Shown: piece by piece, positions 43,487 to 51,733 of the stretch
How positions within the stretch are numbered: position 1 is the stretch's first letter
Layout: every line of letters begins with the position of its first letter
Source: Euryarchaeota archaeon UBA182
GTDB taxonomy: Archaea; Thermoplasmatota; Poseidoniia; Poseidoniales; Thalassarchaeaceae
DNA length: 59,733 nt
Assembly: GCA_002495675.1 (NCBI GenBank)
Contig: DAGH01000006.1
Location: 64,781 to 124,513 of the forward strand
Reading direction: 5' to 3'
Notes under the pieces: model-generated
Databases searched by the model: none
Seen by the model: only the letters and a program-made list of their open reading frames with translations
What the model was told of the DNA's origin: nothing
Program-made: the position numbers and the translations under genes

Positions 43487-44491
43487 TCATGCTCCCTGAG
43501 ATGCCTCTGCGGCTTGTTTGGCCTTCGCTGCCTTCTTCTCTCTCTTGGTTTTCTCTTTCCTTGCCCTCTTCTCGAGCTCCATGTCGACTCTCTCTTTGTG
43601 GACAGATGGTAGGACACGAGTTCTGTCGGCGTCAAACCAGAGATCCTGTCGTGTGTAGCCAGACATCCCATCATATTCGTTTGTCATGAAGAAGGACTCG
43701 AATGGGCATGCCTCTGCGCATAGGCCACAAAACATGCATCGCCCAATGTCTATGCGTCCCGAGACAATGTCCTGCTCTGCTGGTTTTAGATCGGTGACTT
43801 GTACATCTCCAATCCCACTCCCATCATTCCACTTCACTGTCGCTGTTGAGCCGGATAGGTCGATGACCTCGCCAAAATCATATTCTTGTGGAGCTGCTGA
43901 GTGAGCGTGAACTAGATCAAACGTCTCTGCTTCTATTGAGGCATCCTTGGGTAAGGCTGCAAGGCCCCCGACCTCGATCTCACCTCCATAGCCATGCCAT
44001 TCGTCACCCTCAGTGGCGGTATCCAAAACGTTGACCCTTGTCTCTGAGGTCATATGGAGGCAGTCGTTTGGACAGGCCCGGACGCATGCCTTGCATGCTG
44101 TGCAGGTCTCCCAAATAATTCCAATTCTCCCGTTATATTCCCCCGGTACGAAAAGCCAGGGTTCTAGGTCCTCAAGCCTCTCGTATGGATACATCACAGT
44201 CACAGGCCTTTCGACGAATGGCATGACTTCGCTGGCTTCCCTGTCCGCCGCGTATGCTCCTGAATCTGTCCATTTCGTGGAAACGTGATCTGAACCTATC
44301 CTTTGCTCTGTGAATCCGTCAGTCATACTCACTCTTTTGTTGTGGTAGTCGTTGTGAAGCATGGGCAATCGCCCAATCAATGGAATAGTCCTGAGGGCAG
44401 TTTTCATTGTTATCCACATTGGCCTAATGACCAGATTCCTGAAGTTAGGCTGAGCGTGAGGATGACCGCTCCTGAAGTCATAATGTTCCAT
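43487..44491 (-). CDS. nuoI: Complex I subunit NuoI with long insertion between the 4Fe-4S motifs
   Basis: A 334-residue subunit that carries electrons to NuoB through two 4Fe-4S clusters. The first motif is CTACKACVRACPNDC (Cys130, 133, 136, 140) and the second is CMFCGLCAEACPFES (Cys252, 255, 258, 262). The usual spacing between the two is about 30 residues; here it is 112. The insert is acidic and strand-rich with a small beta-barrel-like part (DLSGSTATVKWNDGSG). A Lys/Ala-rich tail of about 30 residues is also extra, as is an N-terminal extension of about 100 residues. Confidence 0.92.
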   Translation of the reverse strand: MEHYDFRSGHPHAQPNFRNLVIRPMWITMKTALRTIPLIGRLPMLHNDYHNKRVSMTDGFTEQRIGSDHVSTKWTDSGAYAADREASEVMPFVERPVTVMYPYERLEDLEPWLFVPGEYNGRIGIIWETCTACKACVRACPNDCLHMTSETRVNVLDTATEGDEWHGYGGEIEVGGLAALPKDASIEAETFDLVHAHSAAPQEYDFGEVIDLSGSTATVKWNDGSGIGDVQVTDLKPAEQDIVSGRIDIGRCMFCGLCAEACPFESFFMTNEYDGMSGYTRQDLWFDADRTRVLPSVHKERVDMELEKRARKEKTKREKKAAKAKQAAEASQGA

Positions 44492-44493
44492 TT

Positions 44494-46017
44494 TTAGTCC
44501 CTCCTTCCAGGGTATGCTTTCTCGAGGGTCTGTGTGTGGTAAATCCTGTTGGAGTTCTTCAGGGCTTCCTTGTCCTCGTCTATAGCCAACAGTACGAACA
44601 CTAGTATGCTACCGACAGTCATCAAGGGGGCTAGCCAGATTGGCCAGGATCCGTCCCATAGAGCCACTCTCATCACCATCGCTAGTCCGAGGTTGAGTAT
44701 AGAGAGGGGTAGGAGGTATCTCCAACCAAACTCGAGGATTTGGTCTGTGCGGATCCTGTGAAGTGAGGCCCTAACCCAGACAAAGAGTGCAAACATGAGG
44801 TAGGCTTTGATCAGAAGTATGGCAATGCCTGGTGTGACCGCTGCTAATGCTGAGAAGACGCTTCCGGCCACTGGAATCGTTACAAGTGTGTCTTGGAACG
44901 GTAGCTCCCATCCTCCGAGGAAAAACAGGGCGAATAGGATGCAAGCAGCATAGGCACGCATCATTTCTACTGCGAACATCAGGCCCCATCGAATCCCACC
45001 ATATTCTGTCCACCATCCCTCTACTAGTTCGGCTTCGGCCTCTGGCATGTCGAAAGGTATTCTCTCGACCTCAGCGATCATTGTCACTATGAACAAGACG
45101 GCCCCCAGTGGCATCAAGAACAGATTCCATGTGTCCGATGATTGGATCTGAAAGTCGACTATTTCGATGATGTTGAAAGAGCCACTCAGAACGGCTATGC
45201 CTAGAACGGTCACCAACAATGGAATCTCGTATGCTGTGAGTTGGGCAGCAGACCTCATACCTCCAATTAACGTGTATTTGTTGTTGGAGGCCCAACCTGC
45301 GAAGAAAACGCCAAGTGGGGCTACACCGAAAATTGCCATCATGAATATCAATGATAGATCGGGATTCGCAGCCCAAATGTGGGGTCCAAATGGTACGAAG
45401 GCGTAGACCATAACGGTGGTCGAAATTATGATGACAGGCGCTACCTCAAATACTAGTCGATCGGCCTTTTCCGGGACGATGTGTGCCTTTGTGTTGAATT
45501 TCACGAAGTCTGCGACGGCGGCCACGAACCCTGGTAGCATGAACCAGATCCCGTGGTAACCCCTGTCGCCTACCCGGGTGACGGATTTTGTATGATGGTC
45601 ATTTCCAAAGTTCTTGTTGAGTGCCTTGTTTATTGCCCCAATTGGCGCCCCCAATCCGAGTGGTAGTTTCGACCACCATTCACCTGCAGTCACCCCTCCC
45701 TCGCCGACCCATAGGCTACGTGCACTCATCGTGTTGCCAAACCTGTCCATTAGTCTGCCAATGAATTTCCGCTCAATGTAGGGGACCACAATTAGGGTTA
45801 TCATCATGGTGGCGAACACTACTGTACACATCACAGAGGTGAAGATGAATATGTGCAGAGCACCTTGTATAGATGAGAATCCATCTTGGATGTTGATCGT
45901 TCCAAGAGGTCCAAGACCTATATCGGATGATGGTAGAATTTGATGGGTCTTGTCCAAACTCCACCCGATGATGGAGTCCATCCAGCCTCTGATATCTAGC
46001 CAATCGCTGCTTGCCAT
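44494..46017 (-). CDS. nuoH: Complex I subunit NuoH, extended
   Basis: A 507-residue membrane subunit next to the quinone site, much longer than the usual 320-350 residues. The conserved VPYIERKFIGRLMDRFG loop is followed by an insertion of about 60 residues before the normal PGFVAAVADFVKFNTKAHIVPEKADR region (cited by its parts AAVADFVK and IVPEKADR). GWASNNKYTLIGGMRSAAQ, AYEIPLL, RIPFDMPEAEAELVEGWWTEY and FLGGWELP are conserved. A long soluble N-terminus (about residues 1-50) precedes the first helix. It starts nine bases after nuoD. Confidence 0.93.
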   Translation of the reverse strand: MASSDWLDIRGWMDSIIGWSLDKTHQILPSSDIGLGPLGTINIQDGFSSIQGALHIFIFTSVMCTVVFATMMITLIVVPYIERKFIGRLMDRFGNTMSARSLWVGEGGVTAGEWWSKLPLGLGAPIGAINKALNKNFGNDHHTKSVTRVGDRGYHGIWFMLPGFVAAVADFVKFNTKAHIVPEKADRLVFEVAPVIIISTTVMVYAFVPFGPHIWAANPDLSLIFMMAIFGVAPLGVFFAGWASNNKYTLIGGMRSAAQLTAYEIPLLVTVLGIAVLSGSFNIIEIVDFQIQSSDTWNLFLMPLGAVLFIVTMIAEVERIPFDMPEAEAELVEGWWTEYGGIRWGLMFAVEMMRAYAACILFALFFLGGWELPFQDTLVTIPVAGSVFSALAAVTPGIAILLIKAYLMFALFVWVRASLHRIRTDQILEFGWRYLLPLSILNLGLAMVMRVALWDGSWPIWLAPLMTVGSILVFVLLAIDEDKEALKNSNRIYHTQTLEKAYPGRRD

Positions 46018-46026
46018 GTTGTCATC

Positions 46027-47163
46027 TCACCTGTCTGTTTCTCCGATGCAAGGATCGAAGGATCCCATGATTGCTGGTATGTCGGCAACCTTGTAGCCGA
46101 TCATGCATTTTGATGCGTATGGGATGGTTATGAACATTGGAGAGCGGATGGACACCCGATATGGATTCTTGCCACGTCCTTCTCCCCCTCCGACAATGTG
46201 GAACATTGATTCTCCCCTGCTATCCTCAAAGTGGTGGGAGCCGAATGTTCCCTCTGGTGCCCTCGATGGTGCTTTGGCGATGATGGCCGGATCCCCTGGC
46301 TCGTAGTGAGTCTCGGCACCGCCCGGCATTCTTTCAAGTGCTTCAAGCACCATGTTGGCAGACTCGACCATCTCGGTGACCCTCACTCTATATCGATCGT
46401 AGCAATCTGCGCCTTTGATAGAGGACCTCTCAACGGCTGGAGCCCAATCAAGCTCGGAGTATACCGAATAGGGGTGAGCCCATCTTACGTCGTAATCGAC
46501 CCCCGCTGCCCGAACATTGGGTCCAGTGACTCCGTGGTTCACCATTTCTTCTGCTTTTGTATATCCAACGCCTTGTGTCCTAACGAGGAATACTGTGCTT
46601 TCATCGAAGAGTGACTCATATTCTTGTATTCTCTGTTTGAATAAGTCCAACTTTGCTCTAGCTCGTTGTGCAAATCCGTAAGGTAAGTCCCTCTTTACCC
46701 CACCAATTCTAGGGAAGTTGTAATGCATTCTCGAGCCCCCAAGTTCTTGCAGAAGATCCATCATCATCTCGCGTTCCCTCAGACACCATACCATGATCGA
46801 AAGATTCCCAATGTCCGGGCCATATGCGCCCAACCACATCAGATGACTTGCTATTCTCTGGAGCTCAACTGCTATCAGTCTGATGTACTCTGCCCTTTCT
46901 GGCACTTCAACCTCGAGGAGATCCTCTGCGGCATAGATGTAGGCATGCGACCAAGTGTTCGCGCTGGCATAGCAAAGTCTGTCGCAATACGTCGTTATCT
47001 GCGTAAAATCACGAGATTCACAGATTTTTTCTACGCCTCTGTGAATGTAGCCTAGGTCGGGCTCGGTATCAACTACCGTCTCGCCATCGACCTTGACCTT
47101 AAGGGTCCACAGGCCATGGGTCATTGGGTGTTGAGGTCCCATTGAAATCCACATCTCTGCCAT
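46027..47163 (-). CDS. nuoD: Complex I 49-kDa-like subunit NuoD
   Basis: A 378-residue subunit lining the quinone pocket. MGPQHPMTHGLW at the N-terminus holds the conserved His pair of the quinone site. GYIHRGVEKICESRDFTQ, CDRLCYASAN, ASHLMWLGAYGPDIG and the C-terminal KCMIGYKVADIPAIMGSFDPCIGETDR (cited by its ends) match the family. Length is normal. Separate nuoC and nuoD genes, not fused. Confidence 0.95.
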   Translation of the reverse strand: MAEMWISMGPQHPMTHGLWTLKVKVDGETVVDTEPDLGYIHRGVEKICESRDFTQITTYCDRLCYASANTWSHAYIYAAEDLLEVEVPERAEYIRLIAVELQRIASHLMWLGAYGPDIGNLSIMVWCLREREMMMDLLQELGGSRMHYNFPRIGGVKRDLPYGFAQRARAKLDLFKQRIQEYESLFDESTVFLVRTQGVGYTKAEEMVNHGVTGPNVRAAGVDYDVRWAHPYSVYSELDWAPAVERSSIKGADCYDRYRVRVTEMVESANMVLEALERMPGGAETHYEPGDPAIIAKAPSRAPEGTFGSHHFEDSRGESMFHIVGGGEGRGKNPYRVSIRSPMFITIPYASKCMIGYKVADIPAIMGSFDPCIGETDR

Positions 47164-47173
47164 TTTTCCACCC

Positions 47174-47836
47174 TCACTTCACTCGCCCAGAATCAGGGGC
47201 TTTCCTCAGGAATCCCTGGGCATCATCGTACATTTCCTCGAATCCGTGGTATCGAAGCTTGTGCTGTTTCTGTAGAGGGTGATAACCTGGGGGGGTTTCA
47301 TGTGGATTCAACACTCGTCTCATGCCTTCGTGGCCCTCGAAGTCAATCCCTACTAGATCCCATGTTTCTTTCTCGTTCCAGTCTGCTCCAATCCAGATGT
47401 CCTGTACAGATGCAATTGATGGTGTTCTCGTCTCGGGGATGGCAATGTTGACCTGGATCTCTATGGGGACGGTGTTTCCACTGAGTTTTTTGGTATCGGT
47501 GATGTTGGGAATGATCGAGGATCCATTTTCAGTGGTATCGGGGTCCAGAACCCCTGTCCGAAGGAAATGATAGATCAGTTCCCAGTTACTTTCTGTTGAG
47601 TCGGGCCAGTGAATCCCTGTAATCATTGAGCAGTGGTCAACGAGATGATCGTATTTCATTGTCTCAGCAAGATCTCTCCATGCAGATGGTTGGCATGTGA
47701 TATGGGCGATGTTTCGGTCTTGGGTGCCGTTCGTCCTTGTCAGAACTTCGCCTTCTACCCCTTCTATGGACGACACGTCTTCAAGAAGCTTCGAAGCGGC
47801 TTCCTTCTGTGCTTCTGCGCTGACTCTCTTACCCAT
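47174..47836 (-). CDS. nuoC: Complex I 30-kDa-like subunit NuoC
   Basis: About 220 residues. The N-terminal part is divergent. The C-terminal half shows WIGADWNEKETWDLVGIDFEGHEGMRRVL, the family signature (ERExWDxxGIxFxGHPxLRRIL type), and then ETPPGYHPLQKQH. ATG at 47836 is used; a TTG six bases earlier is possible. It lies ten bases before nuoD. Confidence 0.9.
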   Translation of the reverse strand: MGKRVSAEAQKEAASKLLEDVSSIEGVEGEVLTRTNGTQDRNIAHITCQPSAWRDLAETMKYDHLVDHCSMITGIHWPDSTESNWELIYHFLRTGVLDPDTTENGSSIIPNITDTKKLSGNTVPIEIQVNIAIPETRTPSIASVQDIWIGADWNEKETWDLVGIDFEGHEGMRRVLNPHETPPGYHPLQKQHKLRYHGFEEMYDDAQGFLRKAPDSGRVK

Positions 47837-47851
47837 GTGCAATCACCTAAG

Positions 47852-48448
47852 TCAGTCATCGCCTAATATCAGAGGTACTTCTACCTCTGATCTATCCTCG
47901 CTAGGAACAGCACCGATCCTAATTATCTTCTGTCTAAGTTTGGCGAACCCATCGATCAAAGCTTCTGGTCTGGGGGGGCAGCCGGGGATGTAAACATCAA
48001 CCGGTATCACAGTATCCACGCCTTCCAAGATGTTGTAGGACTGGAAATACGGTCCTCCTGAGATGGCGCATTCCCCCATTGCGATGCACCATTTGGGTTC
48101 TGGCATTTGCTCCCACAATCGAACGAGAGGGTCGGCGAATTTCTTGCTCACAGGCCCATTAACCAACAAAACGTCGCATTGGCGAGGGCTCGACCTGAAA
48201 AACACTCCAAATCGCTCCGCGTCGAATCGGCTAGCACCGGCTGCGGCCATTTCTAGAGCGCAGCATTTTATACCGAGGTGGAGTGGGAACAAAGACTTTC
48301 TCTGGCCCCAGTTGAACAGTCTCCCAGCCAGCACGCCGATTACGTCTTTTATCCTCGAGGCTTTCAAGGCTTCATCGGTCACGTGACCTACAGTATCAAC
48401 TAGGATTCTGCTGTTGAACACTGTAAAGTTCTGATTGTCATCCGCCAT
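47852..48448 (-). CDS. nuoB: Complex I subunit NuoB
   Basis: A 198-residue subunit that holds the last 4Fe-4S cluster (N2) before quinone. The ligands appear in KCCALEMAAAG, MGECAISGGPYFQSYNI and PGCPPRPEALIDG. Length is normal for the family. It lies nine bases after nuoA. Confidence 0.96.
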   Translation of the reverse strand: MADDNQNFTVFNSRILVDTVGHVTDEALKASRIKDVIGVLAGRLFNWGQRKSLFPLHLGIKCCALEMAAAGASRFDAERFGVFFRSSPRQCDVLLVNGPVSKKFADPLVRLWEQMPEPKWCIAMGECAISGGPYFQSYNILEGVDTVIPVDVYIPGCPPRPEALIDGFAKLRQKIIRIGAVPSEDRSEVEVPLILGDD

Positions 48449-48457
48449 GGGCCCACC

Positions 48458-48904
48458 TCAAATGTAGATTCTTCCTCTTTTCCTGAAAACGTGCCAGACA
48501 CCCAGACTCATGAGGAGCATGAAAATTGACATAGTCACCAAAGCCGAGATGACCTCGGATTGATCTAAGGTTGAATCTATGGCCACAATGCCGCCGAATG
48601 CCAGGAACATGAATGCGATGTCAAAGACTAGGAATATAATAGCATACCAATAATACTGGAAATGGAAGTTGATGTGTGCCTCACCTAAGGGCTCTGCGCC
48701 GCACTCGTAGGTTGTTGCGGCCCGAGGGTATAGGGTATGGTCCCTGTCGTATCCAGGTAGAAGTATGGATCGGACCTTGGTTCTGTCATTGGGGTCTTCG
48801 ATCGGTCTTAGGAAGTAGGAGGCAATGAATGCTCCAACTGGAAAACCGATGCCTACGAGGGTCATTATCGCGAATGCCAGATACGCCTCCGTGACTGTAT
48901 CCAT
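48458..48904 (-). CDS. nuoA: Complex I subunit NuoA
   Basis: A 148-residue subunit with three membrane helices. The conserved TYECGAEPLGEAHINFHFQYYWYAIIFLVFDI stretch is cited by its parts YECGAEPLG, FHFQYY and FLVFDIAFMF. This is the first gene of the nuo operon. ATG at 48904 is used; a GTG 15 bases upstream is possible. A CCCCC-GA-GGGGG inverted repeat lies at 48920-48931, just before the start, and may form a leader hairpin. Confidence 0.93.
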   Translation of the reverse strand: MDTVTEAYLAFAIMTLVGIGFPVGAFIASYFLRPIEDPNDRTKVRSILLPGYDRDHTLYPRAATTYECGAEPLGEAHINFHFQYYWYAIIFLVFDIAFMFLAFGGIVAIDSTLDQSEVISALVTMSIFMLLMSLGVWHVFRKRGRIYI

Positions 48905-48987
48905 GAGCACCACCACCAACCCCCGAGGGGGCTACGAGACTACGCACCAGAAAATGCTCCATAAACCCATCTAAAAGATCCAAGCGG

Positions 48988-51669
48988 TCAGACCTTACGC
49001 TCATCGCCCAGCGCCTCTAATATTCGCTGGTTTTCTCGTCTCGATCTGAAAGTTAGAACTGTGATCGTCAGAACCCCAATTCCGATGAGAGATATGATCA
49101 GGATCTGCTCTGCTGTGTCCGAAAGGGAAAGAAAGCCGGCAGGAAGATTAGTGACCGTCACTAAATCGAGTGGCTGCCCTGCGGCTGGTAGGCCCTTTGG
49201 TTGCACGATGATCGTGAAACGATACTCATCATCAGAAATCAGTTCTGCTGGTGGAAGGGTATTTACCCTTATTTCCATGGTCTGCCCTGGTTCCAAGTCA
49301 AAATCGTCTGGCAGGATGTCAACAGACCACCCCCTCAAGGACTCGGTGGGAATAACAACAACGTCCTCCACAACGTTGCCGTGATTGGTGACGAAGAAGG
49401 TATACTCGCCCTTGTCGGGATATGTTGTAGTTTGCTTAGTCGCCTCTTCCATCGTTATTCGCAGATCGTGGATTGTTCGGATCTCCACTGCTATGTCGAT
49501 GGCAGAGACTTCGTTTGGGTTCAATGTCGAGAAAGTGCTAATCTGCATTAGGCCATTCAAACCGTTGGCCGATCCTTGAACTACCTCGAGCCTCACATCA
49601 ACTTGTATTCTCTCCCCTGCGCCCACTGGGACTGGTGCTGTTATGGTGTTTCCTTGGATACTAACCGTTCTGATGACGAGTGCCTCAAGACCTTTGATCT
49701 CAACCTCAAGGTTGTCACCAGCAGGATAGTCCCCTGTGTTGTCGACATAGAAGGAAACCGTTGTTTCGCCTCCTGGTGGAAGTGTCAAATCTATCTGATC
49801 AGGCATCATACCAGGTTCCAATGGCGATATCTCAAACGAGTAATTGTAATTCGAGACCGTCACTGTCACGGTTTCCTTAGCGTCAGCATCGGCTCCGAAC
49901 ACCGCCGCCCTAGCCAGGATCCTGGCTGAGTCGGCATTTTCCTCACCTTCTACGTTGACATCTAGATATAGGTTCCTTGATTGGCCTGGTTCCAAACTGA
50001 TCTGGTTGATTCCATTTCCGTTCGAATCTGAGTAGGATGCACTCCATTCAGGTGCATTACAACCAGTTTGATCGCCGGGATCACACACCTGAAGCTTGAT
50101 TGTGTCCTCCACATTCCCTTGGTTTGTCACTACGAAGGGGAACCTGACTATTTGGTCCGTGCGGCCGTTTTGCGAGGTGGATGTGAACTCCAAGTCTACC
50201 TCATGCCTTTGGTTGACGTTCACTGTCAAAGTCACGGTATCAAGAGAATCGGGGCCTCCGCCTCCAGAAACCTTGAATTTAATTGATGTCGAGCCTGCGA
50301 GAGCGTCATCCGGAACCGAGATGACTGCAGTGGAGGTTGCCTCGTTATTCGAGGTTTGAGCGGCATTGAGGCTGTGTGATGGAGGTGAGAAAGAGACGCT
50401 CCACCCGGGTGGGAGAGGATCGGTGTTCAAGGTGAATGTGTCTGCTCCATTCCCCGTATTTTCCAGTGATATTGTCACTTGGGGCTGGCTACCGGGCTCG
50501 ACGTTAGAGATTGTCCCCGTGTTGAGGGAAATATCTCCAGCGTGTATTTGCCCTACTTTCACAGTGACGATGGCCTCGCATCCAACTGAGGAGCCCGCCT
50601 TCGCCATGATTCTAATGTCTACGCTGGAACCGGATTCCACGGACGAGTCGGGGGTGATGTCGAACCCAAACGTGAACGAATCGCCATTGTTCCCTGGCTC
50701 CGCGAGGAGTTTGCTTGTCGGACTGTCAAATGAGACCCAGCCAGATATGTCCTGGCCTCCAGAGCTCTGTGCTTGCACTGATGCTGTCCATGCGGTGTTT
50801 CCGGTATTTGTGACCTCAAGATTGTTCTCTGTGCTTGTCTGCCCGGGTTGAAGATTTACAAATGTCCAATCGAGCGTCTCTTCACACGACCTTATCTCGG
50901 GGACGACGCCGGTTAATGTGAGGTTGTCCTCTGCCTGGTCTGGACTTGGGTCATTGTTCACCGTTGCCCTTAGAATGAAGCAATGGTCGCCTGCATCTGT
51001 CTCTCCCTCATCGTCAAGAGTAATCACGAAATCAACATCCTCGTTATCACCTGAATTTAGGCTAACAGTAGCAGGGTTGACCTCTGCGGAGACTGAGTCG
51101 TCATCTGAGTCACAGCCACTGTCATTCTCAACTGCTAGCTGTATCGTTGCCTGTTGATCCCCATTATTTTCAACGTTGACGATCCAATCGATTGTGTCGC
51201 CTTCTAGGTCATACTCCTTGTTCAAATCATCTGTGGTCAGAACGACTGAGTACAAGCCCCCATCCTCGGCAGTGGTGGTGACTGTGATTGAGTCTGATTG
51301 TGGTGTTGGTGGGGTCCCACCCGTCGCAGTGATGGTCAGAGTAGTCTCGCATTCACCAGCGGCTGTATCGTCTACTTGGACGGTCAGATCTACCAGCTCC
51401 TCGCCATTGGAATTTACACTGCCGGAGGGAGAGTCGACTGTTGATGTGAAGCCACCACAGCCCGTTCCCTGTTGTGTCTGTAGCGTATATGTCATGTCAT
51501 CGTCCCCGTTATTGCGGATTGTAATCTCATAAACGGCGGGATCGCTTGTTGTAGCCTGAAGCTCCAATGTCGGAGTGGACAGTTGCGGATCAACGTCCGC
51601 TGCGACCGTTGGAGCGAGGGCAGCGAGTAGCAAGATCGTGGTGACTACTGTGACTGAGCGGGGTCTCAC
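48988..51669 (-). CDS. Anchored surface protein with CARDB/NEW3-like beta domains
   Basis: An 893-residue secreted protein. Residues 1-24 form a signal peptide (VTVVTTILLLAALAPTVAA). Then come about seven strand-rich, Asn/Asp/Ser-rich domains with recurring motifs such as VTNTGN, VTNQGNVEDT and LENTGNGADT, typical of CARDB/NEW3/APHP-like adhesive beta sandwiches. A C-terminal membrane helix (ILIISLIGIGVLTITVLTF) and a short basic tail anchor it outside the cell. It may be a structural or cell-contact protein. GTG at 51669 is the start. It lies next to the giant subtilase on the same strand and could be its target or partner. Confidence 0.88.
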   Translation of the reverse strand: MRPRSVTVVTTILLLAALAPTVAADVDPQLSTPTLELQATTSDPAVYEITIRNNGDDDMTYTLQTQQGTGCGGFTSTVDSPSGSVNSNGEELVDLTVQVDDTAAGECETTLTITATGGTPPTPQSDSITVTTTAEDGGLYSVVLTTDDLNKEYDLEGDTIDWIVNVENNGDQQATIQLAVENDSGCDSDDDSVSAEVNPATVSLNSGDNEDVDFVITLDDEGETDAGDHCFILRATVNNDPSPDQAEDNLTLTGVVPEIRSCEETLDWTFVNLQPGQTSTENNLEVTNTGNTAWTASVQAQSSGGQDISGWVSFDSPTSKLLAEPGNNGDSFTFGFDITPDSSVESGSSVDIRIMAKAGSSVGCEAIVTVKVGQIHAGDISLNTGTISNVEPGSQPQVTISLENTGNGADTFTLNTDPLPPGWSVSFSPPSHSLNAAQTSNNEATSTAVISVPDDALAGSTSIKFKVSGGGGPDSLDTVTLTVNVNQRHEVDLEFTSTSQNGRTDQIVRFPFVVTNQGNVEDTIKLQVCDPGDQTGCNAPEWSASYSDSNGNGINQISLEPGQSRNLYLDVNVEGEENADSARILARAAVFGADADAKETVTVTVSNYNYSFEISPLEPGMMPDQIDLTLPPGGETTVSFYVDNTGDYPAGDNLEVEIKGLEALVIRTVSIQGNTITAPVPVGAGERIQVDVRLEVVQGSANGLNGLMQISTFSTLNPNEVSAIDIAVEIRTIHDLRITMEEATKQTTTYPDKGEYTFFVTNHGNVVEDVVVIPTESLRGWSVDILPDDFDLEPGQTMEIRVNTLPPAELISDDEYRFTIIVQPKGLPAAGQPLDLVTVTNLPAGFLSLSDTAEQILIISLIGIGVLTITVLTFRSRRENQRILEALGDERKV

Positions 51670-51733
51670 AAACTACCTTTGCCGCTCTTAACCTCTCTAA
51701 GGGCTTCGGCCACTGGGACGCTAGAGTGGCGAA

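Noticed and set aside
43483..43674. N-terminal extension of nuoJ1 into the nuoI region
   Set aside because: The extension is a very basic, low-complexity reading of nuoI in another frame.
48920..48931. CCCCC-GA-GGGGG palindrome as a protein-binding operator for nuo
   Set aside because: It could form a leader hairpin, but it is short, has a two-base loop and no second copy, so no operator is claimed.
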